A DNA stretch of 64,000 bases from contig JAHBTL010000021.1 of NCBI GenBank assembly GCA_019638615.1, positions 51,664 to 115,663 on the forward strand. The letters run 5' to 3'. Under the pieces are notes generated by a model. It made no database searches. It had not been told where the DNA came from and saw nothing but the letters and a program-made list of their open reading frames with translations. Shown here in pieces: positions 36,557-44,904 of this stretch. The stretch's first letter is position 1. The number at the start of each line of letters is the position of its first letter. A program made the position numbers and the translations under genes. This DNA comes from Chitinophagaceae bacterium. Its GTDB lineage: Bacteria; Bacteroidota; Bacteroidia; Chitinophagales; Chitinophagaceae.

Positions 36557-36613
36557 ACTTTTTACGGCTTTCCATTTGATTATATATATTTTTACAACAT
36601 AAAATTGCTATAT

Positions 36614-37207
36614 ATGAGCACAAAAACAATCACTCTCGTTGTTATTATTGGTGTTATTCTTTTACTGGGCGGCTGCGGCTGTACAAAATATAATAGTCTT
36701 GTAACAGGCGACCAGTCTGTAAAAAACTCCTGGAGTAATGTTGAAACACAATATCAGCGCAGAACCGACTTGTATAACAGTGTTATTAAAACAATAGAAG
36801 GCTCGGCTAATTTCGAAAAATCAACTCTCAAAGAAGTGCTTGATGCCAGAGCGAACGCTACACGGGTTACGGTAAATATTGATGACCCTGCATCGCTTGA
36901 AAGATTTCAGCAAGCCCAGGGGCAACTGCAGGGTGCGTTCAGCAGGTTGATGGCTGTGGCAGAAGCATATCCCGATTTAAAAACAACACAGGCTTTTCGC
37001 GATTTTCAAACACAGATAGAAGGCACTGAGAACCGGATAAATACTGCAAGAGTTGACTATAATGCCACTGTGAATAATTATAACTTAAGTGTAAAAACTT
37101 TTCCGGGCAGTATTTTCGCAAGCCTGTTCAGGTTTACCGAAAAGGCATATTACAAAGCCGATCCGGGATCAGACAAAGCCCCCGACATTAATTTTGATAT
37201 CAAGTAG
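36614..37207 (+). CDS. LemA family protein
   Basis: The 197-residue protein has one N-terminal segment ending at GGCGCTKYN (possible lipid-modified Cys), then the long antiparallel helices of LemA. The family blocks NSWSNVETQYQRRTDLYNSV, quoted here as WSNVETQYQRRTDL, and ARVDYNATVNNYN are present. LemA proteins sit in the envelope with unknown function and almost always accompany TPM-domain proteins, as they do here: the next two genes are both TPM proteins. The ATG at 36614 is preferred to an in-frame TTG at 36605. Confidence 0.92.
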   Translation: MSTKTITLVVIIGVILLLGGCGCTKYNSLVTGDQSVKNSWSNVETQYQRRTDLYNSVIKTIEGSANFEKSTLKEVLDARANATRVTVNIDDPASLERFQQAQGQLQGAFSRLMAVAEAYPDLKTTQAFRDFQTQIEGTENRINTARVDYNATVNNYNLSVKTFPGSIFASLFRFTEKAYYKADPGSDKAPDINFDIK

Positions 37208-37218
37208 GAGCGCACGCT

Positions 37219-37680
37219 ATGTTTTCACTATTCGGGAAAAAAACAGAACATTTCTTTTCGCCTGATGAAAATCAACGGATCGTAGCTGCCATCAGGGAAG
37301 CGGAACGGCTTACCAGCGGGGAGATACGTGTGTATGTGGAGAGCAGGTGCCGGTTTGTAAATCCGGTAGACAGGGCGATCGAATTGTTTTACGGATTAAA
37401 AATGGAAAAAACAGAACAACGCAACGGGGTATTGCTTTACATCGCTCTAAAAGATCACCAGCTGGCAATTTATGGTGATGAGGGCATTCATAATAAGGTT
37501 GGCAGTAATTTCTGGAATGAAGAAGTAAAGCATATCATGAATGAGTTCAATGGAGAACATTATGCCGATGGAATTATCCGGATCGTGGAGGAAGTAGGAG
37601 AAGCCCTGCAGCAACATTTTCCATATACGGCTGCTACCGACAGGAATGAACTTCCCGATGAGATAGTGTTTGGAAAATGA
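37219..37680 (+). CDS. TPM-domain protein, cytoplasmic or membrane-associated (short form)
   Basis: The 153-residue protein is a single TPM domain (TLP18.3/Psb32/MOLO-1), with ITSGEIRVYVES-type sequence (here LTSGEIRVYVESR), GVLLYIALKDHQLAIYGDEGI and FNGEHYADGIIRIVEEVG. It lacks a signal peptide and the terminal Gly-rich tail. It begins 11 bases after LemA and is followed by a second, exported TPM protein. This three-gene set is common in Bacteroidota; the function is unknown. Confidence 0.88.
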   Translation: MFSLFGKKTEHFFSPDENQRIVAAIREAERLTSGEIRVYVESRCRFVNPVDRAIELFYGLKMEKTEQRNGVLLYIALKDHQLAIYGDEGIHNKVGSNFWNEEVKHIMNEFNGEHYADGIIRIVEEVGEALQQHFPYTAATDRNELPDEIVFGK

Positions 37681-37705
37681 AAGAATGTACAATTCGAGAT
37701 GTATG

Positions 37706-37733
37706 CTGATAGCCGATGGCTGAAAGCTGATAA
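37706..37733. repeat. Heptamer repeat array abutting a start codon
   Basis: Four 7-bp words (CTGATAG, CCGATGG, CTGAAAG, CTGATAA) run in phase and end at the base before the ATG of the next gene. The array thus occupies the ribosome-binding region of that gene, where no Shine-Dalgarno site is seen. Confidence 0.7.
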
Positions 37734-38525
37734 ATGAAACAATTTTTACTATTCATATTATGTTATATCAGCCTGGCAGTGAATGCGCAGGTTGATAAAT
37801 ACATTCCTCCAGCACCCAATCCCCCAAAACTTGTAAACGATTTTACAGGAACACTTACCGCTCTGCAGGCAGAAAGGCTGGAGCATAAGCTAAAGAATTA
37901 CGATGATACATCATCGAACCAGATCGCGGTAGTGATTGTAGAGACGCTGCATGATTATGATCCATATGAATTTGCTACAACCTTGGGCCGCCAATGGGGT
38001 GTAGGGAACAAAGCGTTTAATAATGGCGTGGTTTTTTTAATAGCTACCAAAGACAGGAAGGTTTTTATAGCGCCGGGCTATGGACTCGAAGGCGCTCTGC
38101 CCGATATTACCTGCAAACAGATCATAGAAAATGAAGTGCTCCCTAATTTCAGGGGCAATGATTATTACCGCGGTATTGAAGAAGGCACCGATGCTATTAT
38201 GAAAGCCGCTGCGGGCGAATACCAGCCGCCTGCCGGTTATGCAGACAGGGGCAAAACCAAAGGCGTTCCCGTTGGAGTTGTTATTTTGGTTATTATAGTC
38301 ATTGTTATCATCGTTTCGCGTATGGGCGGCGGTGGCGGAGGTTCATTCATGAGCCGGCGTGGTTACCGCGAAACGGGTGTTCCTCCCATATTCTGGTTCC
38401 CTTCGGGCGGTGGCGGAAGCCGTAGTGGCGGCGGAGGCTGGAGCGGCGGCGGCTCCGGAGGTGGTGGCTTCGGTGGTTTTGGCGGCGGCAGCTTTGGCGG
38501 CGGCGGCGCGGGCGGAAGCTGGTAA
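37734..38525 (+). CDS. Exported TPM-domain membrane protein with Gly-rich tail
   Basis: The 263-residue protein has a signal peptide (FLLFILCYISLAVNAQ), a TPM domain (about 30-165) with NQIAVVIVETL, VFLIATKDRKVFIAPGYGLEG and YRGIEEGTDAIMKAA, a transmembrane segment (about 180-198), and a tail of about 60 residues dominated by Gly and Ser (GGGSRSGGGGWSGGGS). The tail points to the cytoplasm if the TPM domain is periplasmic. It is the last gene of the LemA-TPM-TPM group, and a heptamer array lies on each side of it. Confidence 0.88.
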   Translation: MKQFLLFILCYISLAVNAQVDKYIPPAPNPPKLVNDFTGTLTALQAERLEHKLKNYDDTSSNQIAVVIVETLHDYDPYEFATTLGRQWGVGNKAFNNGVVFLIATKDRKVFIAPGYGLEGALPDITCKQIIENEVLPNFRGNDYYRGIEEGTDAIMKAAAGEYQPPAGYADRGKTKGVPVGVVILVIIVIVIIVSRMGGGGGGSFMSRRGYRETGVPPIFWFPSGGGGSRSGGGGWSGGGSGGGGFGGFGGGSFGGGGAGGSW

Positions 38526-38527
38526 AA

Positions 38528-38618
38528 AGCTATCAGCTCATAGCTGTCAGCCGTCAGCTATGAGCCACAAACCACAAACCTGTAACTTGTAACCTGAGAC
38601 CTGAAACCGGCAGCAGCT
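38528..38618. repeat. Long heptamer repeat array (13 units)
   Basis: Thirteen 7-bp words follow in perfect phase, starting 3 bases after a stop codon. The first six belong to an AGCTGTC-like group (AGCTATC, AGCTCAT, AGCCGTC). Then without loss of phase they change to an AACCTGA-like group (AACCACA, AACCTGT, AACTTGT, AACCTGA). No protein or RNA is recognised. Confidence 0.8.
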
Positions 38619-38674
38619 ATCAAATCTCAAACCTGTCCGCCGTGGCGGATTTCAAATCCTGCATCTATCCCCCC

Positions 38675-38709
38675 AACTACAAACCATAAACCCCAAACAT
38701 CAAACCCTC
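38675..38709. repeat. Heptamer repeat array (5 units)
   Basis: Five words of the AACCATA type (AACTACA, AACCATA, AACCCCA, AACATCA, AACCCTC) follow in phase, in the gap before the malic enzyme gene. Confidence 0.7.
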
Positions 38710-38756
38710 TACCTTACTTCTTATATTGTATATTGTGTAAGTAATCGTAACCGAAT

Positions 38757-41105
38757 ATGTCTAAAGAAATGAGAAAGCAGGAAGCGTTGGAATATCACTC
38801 CAAAGGCAGGCCGGGAAAGGTAGAAGTTGTTTCCACGAAAGAAGCAAAAACGCAAAGGGATCTTTCGCTTGCTTATTCACCAGGCGTTGCTGAACCCTGC
38901 AAAGAAATACATGCAAATGTTGAGAATGTTTATAAATATACAGCTAAGGGCAACCTGGTGGCTGTTATCAGCAACGGAACCGCTGTATTGGGCTTAGGCG
39001 ATATTGGCCCCGAAGCGGGGAAGCCTGTTATGGAAGGAAAAGGGGTGTTGTTTAAGATATTTGCCGACATCGACGTGTTTGATATTGAGATCAATGAAAA
39101 AGATCCTGAAAAGTTTGTACAGATCGTAAAGGCGCTGGAACCCACTTTTGGCGGCATTAACCTGGAGGATATAAAAGCCCCCGAATGTTTTTACATTGAA
39201 CAGCAACTGAAGGAAAGCATGCACATTCCTGTAATGCACGATGACCAGCATGGTACTGCTATTATAAGTTCTGCGGCTTTGCTGAATGCGCTTGAATTGC
39301 AGGGAAAAAAAATTGAGAAAGTAAGTTTTGTGGTAAATGGCGCCGGCGCCGCCGCGATGGCTTGTGTTCAGTTGTATGAATCCCTGGGCGCTAAAAGTTC
39401 CAACTTTATCATGTTTGATAAAGACGGAGTACTGCACAAAGACCGGGAAGGACTGGACGATATAAAAAAGAGGTTTTCAGCTACTGCTAAAGCAGGTCTT
39501 ACACTGGCTGCAGCCATGAAGGGAGCGGATGTGTTTTTGGGGTTGAGCGCGGCGAATACAGTAACAGCCGATATGGTGAAAAGTATGGCCAAAAAGCCGA
39601 TCGTATTTGCTATGGCCAACCCCGACCCGGAAATATCCTGGGAGGCGGCAACGGAATGTCGCAAGGATATTATCATGGCAACAGGACGGAGCGATTATCC
39701 CAACCAGGTAAACAACGTGCTCGGCTTTCCCTATATATTTCGCGGCGCGCTGGACGTAAGGGCCACGCAGATCAATGAGGCCATGAAAATGGCAGCCGTT
39801 AAAGCCATCGCCGATCTTGCCAAAACGCCGGTACCGGATATTGTGAATCTTGCTTATAATGAAAAGAACATTGTTTTTGGAGCCAGTTATATTATTCCAA
39901 AGCCTTTGGACCCAAGGCTGATATCGACCATTTCGCCCGCTGTTGCTAAAGCCGCGATAGACAGCGGGGTTGCAAAACACACCATAACAGACTGGGAAAA
40001 ATATAAAGCAGAGCTGGATAACCGCCTGGGCAATAACAATCAACTGTTCAGTGTAATAGGCAATAAAGCGCGGAGTGATCCCAAGAGGGTGGTATTTGCG
40101 GAAGCGGACAATGTGAAAATCTTAAAAGCTGCGCAAATTGTGCTGGATGAAAACATCGCATACCCGATACTGTTAGGTGAGGAAAAAAAGATATTGAAGA
40201 TCGCCATGGAAAACGGCATTGGACTGGAGGGAATACCTGTGATAGACCCGCGGAGTGAAAAGTGGGATAAAATAAGGCATGAATACGCGTCTTTATATTT
40301 TGAAAAACGGAAAAGACGTGGCGTAAACAGGTATGAAGCGTCTAAAATAATGAAGGATCGCATCAAATTTGCCTGCATGATGGTAAATACGGGCGATGCG
40401 GACGCGGTAATAGGAGGGCTGACCCGTAACTATCCTGAAACGGTGCGCCCTGCTTTGGAAATTGTAGGAAGGGAAGCCGGGGTAGGAAAAATTGCCGGCA
40501 TGTATATTATTGTTACTAAAAAAGGCCCTTTATTCCTGGCAGATACTACGGTCAATTTTAACCCGACAGCCGAAGAATTGGCCGATATTACTCTGCTGGT
40601 GGCCAAAGAAGTGAAAGCATTTGGTATCACGCCGCGGATCGCTTTATTAAGCTATTCCAATTTTGGAAGCAGCAATACACCCGAAGCGATACTGGTTCGT
40701 ACAGCCAGGGAGATCCTGAAGCAAAAAAGCCCTGAGCTGATAGTGGATGGTGAAATGCAGGGCATACTGGCTTTCAACAAAGAAATATTGAAGGAGAATT
40801 ACCCGTTCAGCGAATTGGTTGACATGGATGTAAATACCCTCATATTTCCCAACCTGAGCGCCGGTAATATCGCTTACAATCTCCTGCAGGAAATAGGCGG
40901 CTTTGATACGATTGGTCCTGTATTGCTGGGACTTGCCAAGCCGGTGCATGTCATGCAACTGGGCAGCTCTGTAAGAACCATTGTAAACATGGTGCTGATT
41001 GCCGTTGTAGACGCACAGCAAAAATGCATCCCGGCCCGGAAGGGAATAATTGATGAGACAAACTGGTGGTGGAGAAAAAATAAAAAATTGAATGAAATGG
41101 TGTAG
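38757..41105 (+). CDS. maeB: NADP-dependent malic enzyme with C-terminal phosphotransacetylase-like domain
   Basis: The enzyme decarboxylates malate to pyruvate and supplies NADPH. The malic domain (about 1-160) has [27 protein letters not shown] and DDQHGTAI, which carry the catalytic Tyr, Lys and metal-binding Asp. The NAD-binding domain has [10 protein letters not shown]. The C-terminal half (about 430-775) is a PTA/PTB-like domain, as in E. coli MaeB (759 residues), where it binds acetyl-CoA as a regulator rather than acting as an enzyme. At 782 residues it is full length. It is flanked by heptamer arrays on both sides. Confidence 0.95.
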   Translation: MSKEMRKQEALEYHSKGRPGKVEVVSTKEAKTQRDLSLAYSPGVAEPCKEIHANVENVYKYTAKGNLVAVISNGTAVLGLGDIGPEAGKPVMEGKGVLFKIFADIDVFDIEINEKDPEKFVQIVKALEPTFGGINLEDIKAPECFYIEQQLKESMHIPVMHDDQHGTAIISSAALLNALELQGKKIEKVSFVVNGAGAAAMACVQLYESLGAKSSNFIMFDKDGVLHKDREGLDDIKKRFSATAKAGLTLAAAMKGADVFLGLSAANTVTADMVKSMAKKPIVFAMANPDPEISWEAATECRKDIIMATGRSDYPNQVNNVLGFPYIFRGALDVRATQINEAMKMAAVKAIADLAKTPVPDIVNLAYNEKNIVFGASYIIPKPLDPRLISTISPAVAKAAIDSGVAKHTITDWEKYKAELDNRLGNNNQLFSVIGNKARSDPKRVVFAEADNVKILKAAQIVLDENIAYPILLGEEKKILKIAMENGIGLEGIPVIDPRSEKWDKIRHEYASLYFEKRKRRGVNRYEASKIMKDRIKFACMMVNTGDADAVIGGLTRNYPETVRPALEIVGREAGVGKIAGMYIIVTKKGPLFLADTTVNFNPTAEELADITLLVAKEVKAFGITPRIALLSYSNFGSSNTPEAILVRTAREILKQKSPELIVDGEMQGILAFNKEILKENYPFSELVDMDVNTLIFPNLSAGNIAYNLLQEIGGFDTIGPVLLGLAKPVHVMQLGSSVRTIVNMVLIAVVDAQQKCIPARKGIIDETNWWWRKNKKLNEMV

Positions 41106-41120
41106 GGGGTAGATTGGAGA

Positions 41121-41270
41121 TTTATGGTTTTGGGTTTGTAGTTGCAGGTTTCAAGTTGCGGGTTTGTGGTTTGAAGTTTATGGTTACAAATTTCAGTTTC
41201 AACTATAAACAAAAAACCACAAACTATAAATTGCTGAAAGCTGAAAGCTGACGGCTGATAGCTGAAAGCC
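41121..41270. repeat. Mirror-type heptamer repeat array (two opposed halves)
   Basis: Ten words of the TTTATGG/TTTGTGG/TTGCAGG type (41121-41190) are followed after 10 bases by ten words on the opposite sense, AACTATA and AACCACA, then GAAAGCT and GATAGCT (41201-41270). The first half and the AAC part of the second are near complements, so the whole can fold as a long imperfect hairpin. It fills the gap between the malic enzyme and the next gene, ending 11 bases before its ATG. Confidence 0.8.
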
Positions 41271-41281
41271 CACATATCAAC

Positions 41282-42337
41282 ATGAGTACAGAAGATCATC
41301 ATAACAGGATTTCGAAGAAGAAGAACATATACCCCGTAAGTAAAAGTTTTAAGAAATATCTAAAACGGTACGGACGGGAGATGCAGATACCTATTTCCTA
41401 CGAATCATTGCGGCATTTTCAATCTGCTATTCCCTGCTATAATAGTAAAGGAGAGGATACATTATGGGAAACCGTTTTCTATCACCCTTCCCTTACTCCT
41501 GAAATTCACCAGTCGCTGATCCGCATCTATTCTTTGATAAAAGCCGCGGGCGCTAACCAGGCCGAAGATCACCTGCATGTGGAACGCATTGATTTTTGTG
41601 TGTTCGGCAATTCACAACCCTTCCGGGTTAAGGTGGTGAATAATTACAATGATGTGTATAGCTACCTGTATATAAAAGTGGCAGACGCATCGAGAATACT
41701 GGGGCTGGAACTGGAGCACCTTTTGTCTCCTTACTCTATTAACTACCTGGTAGATAATAATACGCTTATAGAAGAGCATATTGCCGGGGTACCGGGAGAT
41801 ATGTTCATCAACGATTTTTTAGGAAGGGCAGATTTTAATCCCATACGAATAGCCAAAGAGTTCGTAAAATTTAATGAACGCTGTTTTGCCCGGCTGCTGG
41901 GCGATATGCGCAGTTATAATTTCGTATTTGACATTACGCCCGATTTTGATGATGTTCAGTTTTGTATCCGCGCCATAGACTTTGACCAGCAATCGTACGA
42001 AGGGCGAAAAAACTTCTATTTACCACAATTTTTCAAAGAAAACAGGGTTTTTGTAGAATTGGTGCGCAAACACCTGAATCCCGAAGTAATAGAGCAATAT
42101 CAGCAGGAGGAAAGAGCCCAGTTGTTTAAAAGGATAAAGGCGCAACGCCACCGTCTCCGCGATCTTAAGCTATCGGTTGATAAGGATGAGCTGGCCCCTG
42201 TTGAAAAAACACAGCAGCTTGCGCGCGAGCTGTATGCGTATTTCGGGAATGAGCAATACATGGAATGTGAAAGTATGGCTGATATTCTCCGTATCCACTT
42301 AAGAGAACTGGTTGTTAATCACTTAAAAAAAGCATAA
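41282..42337 (+). CDS. Unknown protein with kinase-like motifs, upstream of MlaE/MlaF genes
   Basis: No family is recognised with certainty. The 351-residue product has no signal peptide or membrane segment. The order of short motifs resembles a protein-kinase-like or aminoglycoside-phosphotransferase fold: YIKVAD with Lys132, an acidic helix GLELEHLL (Glu143/145), a hinge-like LIEEHIAGV, a catalytic-loop-like LLGDMRSYNF (Asp208, Asn213) and AIDFDQQ (Asp233) in the place of DFG. The C-terminal 90 residues are helical and charged. It lies 42 bases before the lipid ABC permease on the same strand, so it may act on or regulate that transporter. The kinase assignment is an inference. Confidence 0.6.
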   Translation: MSTEDHHNRISKKKNIYPVSKSFKKYLKRYGREMQIPISYESLRHFQSAIPCYNSKGEDTLWETVFYHPSLTPEIHQSLIRIYSLIKAAGANQAEDHLHVERIDFCVFGNSQPFRVKVVNNYNDVYSYLYIKVADASRILGLELEHLLSPYSINYLVDNNTLIEEHIAGVPGDMFINDFLGRADFNPIRIAKEFVKFNERCFARLLGDMRSYNFVFDITPDFDDVQFCIRAIDFDQQSYEGRKNFYLPQFFKENRVFVELVRKHLNPEVIEQYQQEERAQLFKRIKAQRHRLRDLKLSVDKDELAPVEKTQQLARELYAYFGNEQYMECESMADILRIHLRELVVNHLKKA

Positions 42338-42379
42338 TGTACCATTTTCAGGTATTTTTGTTTCAATATACATGAATCG

Positions 42380-43117
42380 ATGACTGTTTTTAATCATTTT
42401 GGACGTTACCTGCTGATGATCAAGGGCATGTTTACAAAGCCCGAAAACTGGCGTATGTACTGGAAGGAGCTGATGAAGCAATGCCAGGACATCGGAATTG
42501 GTTCGCTGGGCATCGTAGTGATTGTTGCTTTGTTTATTGGCGCTGTATCTACTTTACAAACGGCCTACCAGTTGGTAAGCAATCTCATACCCAAATCAAC
42601 CATCGCTCAAATTGTAAGAGATACCGTTATACTTGAGTTCGCCCCCACCATTACCTGTATTGTGTTAGCGGGTGTTGTAGGAAGTAAAATTGCGAGTGAA
42701 TTGGGAAATATGCGGGTAAGCGAGCAGATCGACGCGCTTGAAATCATGGGGATCAATACAAAGGCATACCTGATCATGCCGAAAATACTGGCGTCTTTTT
42801 TAATGATACCGGTGCTGGTGATTATAGCGGGCGTGCTGGGAATATGGGGCGGAAGGCTGGCAGGTATTTTATCCGGTATTCTTTCTCCGGAACAATTTGA
42901 TGAAGGGCTCCTCAGCGGCTTTCTCCCTTTTAATGTAAGCTTTGCCCTGTACAAGGCATATACATTTGCGTTCATTATTTCCAGCATACCCGCTTATTTT
43001 GGCTACTTTGTAAAAGGGGGAGCGCTGGAAATAGGCAAAGCAAGTACAACAGCGGTTGTAACAAGTTGTATCATGATTCTGTTCGCGGATTATATATTAG
43101 CAGCGCTGTTGTTGTAA
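42380..43117 (+). CDS. mlaE: MlaE-family lipid ABC transporter permease
   Basis: MlaE permeases move phospholipids between inner and outer membrane with MlaF and an MCE protein. The 245-residue product has five to six membrane segments and the family blocks VLEFAPTITCIVLAGVVGSKIA (quoted in part as APTITCIVLAGVVG), SEQIDALEIMGIN and LASFLMIPVLV. The usual third component (MCE/MlaD) is not in the window. It begins 42 bases after the unknown kinase-like gene and ends 15 bases before the ATPase. Confidence 0.9.
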   Translation: MTVFNHFGRYLLMIKGMFTKPENWRMYWKELMKQCQDIGIGSLGIVVIVALFIGAVSTLQTAYQLVSNLIPKSTIAQIVRDTVILEFAPTITCIVLAGVVGSKIASELGNMRVSEQIDALEIMGINTKAYLIMPKILASFLMIPVLVIIAGVLGIWGGRLAGILSGILSPEQFDEGLLSGFLPFNVSFALYKAYTFAFIISSIPAYFGYFVKGGALEIGKASTTAVVTSCIMILFADYILAALLL

Positions 43118-43132
43118 ATCAATAATATCCTT

Positions 43133-43930
43133 ATGATCGAGATAAAAAATTTACGCAAGGTATTTGGCGATAAAGTTGTAATTAATAACGTAAGCGCTGT
43201 AATGGAAGCCGGTAAAACCAACCTGATCATCGGCGCCAGCGGCAGTGGTAAAACGGTGTTTATGAAATGCCTTGTAGGATTATTTGAGCCTGATGAAGGG
43301 CATATTTTATACAATGGCCAGGATTTCACAAATATGGAAGATGAGCAAAGAAAAGAACTGCGCCAGCAAATAGGAATGTTGTTCCAGGGATCTGCATTGT
43401 TCGACAGCCAGACAGTGGAACAAAATGTGATGTTCCCCCTGGATATGTTTACAAGACTTAACCACCACGAAAAGCTGAAGAAAGTAAACGAAGTGCTGGA
43501 TAGAGTGAACCTGAAGGACGCCAATAAAAAATTTCCTGCCGAAATAAGCGGGGGCATGAAAAAGAGGGTGGGCATTGCGAGAGCCATTGTGCTGAACCCC
43601 AGATACCTGTTTTGCGATGAGCCCAATTCGGGTCTTGATCCTCAAACCTCGCTGGTAATTGATAAGCTGATCCATGAGGTAACAAAGGAGTTTAACATGA
43701 CCACGGTGATCAATACACACGACATGAACAGTGTGATGGAAATAGGAGATCACATTATTTACATGTACCAGGGAGAAAAAGAATGGGAGGGCAGCAATAA
43801 ACAGATCATTTACAGTAAAAGTAAAAAGCTGAATGATTTCATCTTTGCGTCAGAGTTTTTACAGGATGTGAAAGAAATGAGGATGATAGAAGCAGAAGGG
43901 AAAGCTGTAAATGGAAAAAATGGTAATTAA
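43133..43930 (+). CDS. mlaF: MlaF-family lipid ABC transporter ATP-binding protein
   Basis: The 265-residue ATPase pairs with the preceding permease. It has Walker A GASGSGKT, the signature ISGGMKKRVGIARAI and Walker B YLFCDEPNSGLDP, the EPNSGLDP form being characteristic of MlaF-like proteins. It ends about 100 bases before the convergent ssrA gene. No MCE protein follows; that gene must lie elsewhere in the genome. Confidence 0.92.
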   Translation: MIEIKNLRKVFGDKVVINNVSAVMEAGKTNLIIGASGSGKTVFMKCLVGLFEPDEGHILYNGQDFTNMEDEQRKELRQQIGMLFQGSALFDSQTVEQNVMFPLDMFTRLNHHEKLKKVNEVLDRVNLKDANKKFPAEISGGMKKRVGIARAIVLNPRYLFCDEPNSGLDPQTSLVIDKLIHEVTKEFNMTTVINTHDMNSVMEIGDHIIYMYQGEKEWEGSNKQIIYSKSKKLNDFIFASEFLQDVKEMRMIEAEGKAVNGKNGN

Positions 43931-43984
43931 GAGCGTCCATTATTATCCCTCCCGCTTGTTATCCCGAAAAACATTGATTTTGAA

Positions 43985-44017
43985 AGAAAAGCAACTGTTG
44001 TATTTTGATGCTTTTTC
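43985..44017 (-). terminator. Possible ssrA terminator
   Basis: On the minus strand, just after the tmRNA 3' end, AAAAGCA and TGCTTTT form a stem (44009-44015 and 43987-43993), followed by a T-rich tail. It may serve both ssrA and the convergent mlaF gene. The stem is short and A/T-rich. Confidence 0.4.
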
Positions 44018-44034
44018 TCAAAAATCCCCTGAGG

Positions 44035-44403
44035 TGGAGCTGCAGGGAGTCGAACCCTGGTCCAAACAAATCCGCCATACGCTTTCTACATGCTTATCTG
44101 ATGATTAATTGTCGGGAGCAGGCAGGACATCAGCCAACCAACCTGTTCCTTAGCTGTATAGTCTTTTGTTATGATCACAGCCTTTCATAACAGCATTCCG
44201 TTTTCTTTTTAAGTCGGCGGCGGCCCGCGGTAACAGACAGACCTGGACGGCGGCCCAAATGACTAACTAATCACTGATTAGGCAGCCATGGCATACTGAG
44301 TATTGCCATTTAAAGTTCGGGTATTCAGATTTACGTGCTAATTATCCAACGCACGGCATGCTTACACGTACAAAGAACTTTGCTGTCAAAACCGGTCAGC
44401 CCC
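44035..44403 (-). ncRNA. ssrA: tmRNA (ssrA)
   Basis: The minus strand starts GGGGCTGACCGGTTTTGAC at 44403 and ends CAGGGTTCGACTCCCTG followed by CAGCTCCA at 44035. These form the acceptor arm (GGGGCTG with CAGCTCC) and the T arm of a tRNA-Ala-like domain. The length of 369 bases is normal. The base sequence after the discriminator is CCT, so the terminal CCA is not encoded and must be added. The molecule rescues stalled ribosomes by switching translation to its internal tag frame. Open frames through this stretch on the plus strand are artefacts. Confidence 0.95.
44278..44307 (-). other. tmRNA proteolysis tag reading frame
   Basis: The frame GGC AAT ACT CAG TAT GCC reads on to ATG GCT GCC TAA, giving the tag GNTQYAMAA followed by stop. 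Its end (YAMAA) fits tags of Cytophaga-like Bacteroidota and green sulfur bacteria. The resume codon GGC is placed by comparison with known tags. Confidence 0.85.
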
Positions 44404-44904
44404 GGAATACAAATGTGAAAATAAAATCCTTTAATGAACTTTTTCACAAAACAAACCGCAAATATACTAAATGTAAATGTGAAAATGGTATAATCCAATT
44501 CCCCGCATATTGCGGCGGGAGAGCACTTTTCTCACCAGGGTAAATGCACCCGGCGAGCTTCCGGTAGCGCCTATGGCGCATGATTGAAAATTATCCTTTT
44601 TTAGCCGTAGGGTCTCCAACTTTTTTTCCGAACCCCAGGGATGCTTCGCATCAAAAAACTTTACAAAAGCTTAATCTTTAGCTCATATAGCGTTAATAAA
44701 CAGTGTTTAATATTGCTAAACAATTCGTTTATAGGCCCATCAAGGCAAATAAACAAATTTGTGGATAACTTTTTGTGACTAAAAAGTATTAGTAATAGTA
44801 AACTTTGTTTATTATTACTAAATAATTCGGAAGATCATAAAGCGTTCAGCAACGGGCGAAGAGAGGCTTCCCTTAAGATTAAAGTAAACCAAGAAACAAC
44901 AATT
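44404..44904. other. Gap between ssrA and the first SusC-like gene
   Basis: About 500 bases without a convincing gene. The part next to ssrA is AT-rich and should hold its promoter. The middle (about 44500-44660) is richer in GC with several short complementary segments (GCATATTGCGGCGGG and CGGTAGCGCCTATGGCGC), but I cannot assign an RNA. The last 200 bases are AT-rich and presumably contain the promoter of the SusC/SusD operon, with AGTAAACTTTG at about 44797 close to the Bacteroidota -7 pattern. Confidence 0.45.
44459..44466 (-). promoter_or_regulatory. Candidate -7 box for ssrA
   Basis: TATATTTG on the minus strand matches the Bacteroidota -7 consensus TAnnTTTG exactly. It lies 56 bases before the mature 5' end of the tmRNA, so it would imply a leader removed by RNase P. 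No good -33 box is visible. Confidence 0.35.

Noticed and set aside
38359-38592. Ala/Val-rich 77-codon frame
   Set aside because: It is the shifted frame of the Gly-rich tail of the TPM gene and continues into a heptamer array.
37700-38710. Heptamer arrays considered as CRISPR or minisatellite
   Set aside because: There are no spacers of constant length and the words vary, so it is not CRISPR; the 7-bp period is also too short for a classical minisatellite.
43911-44543. Plus-strand reading frames across the ssrA region
   Set aside because: They read through the tmRNA and its promoter and have no family features; the RNA explains the conservation.
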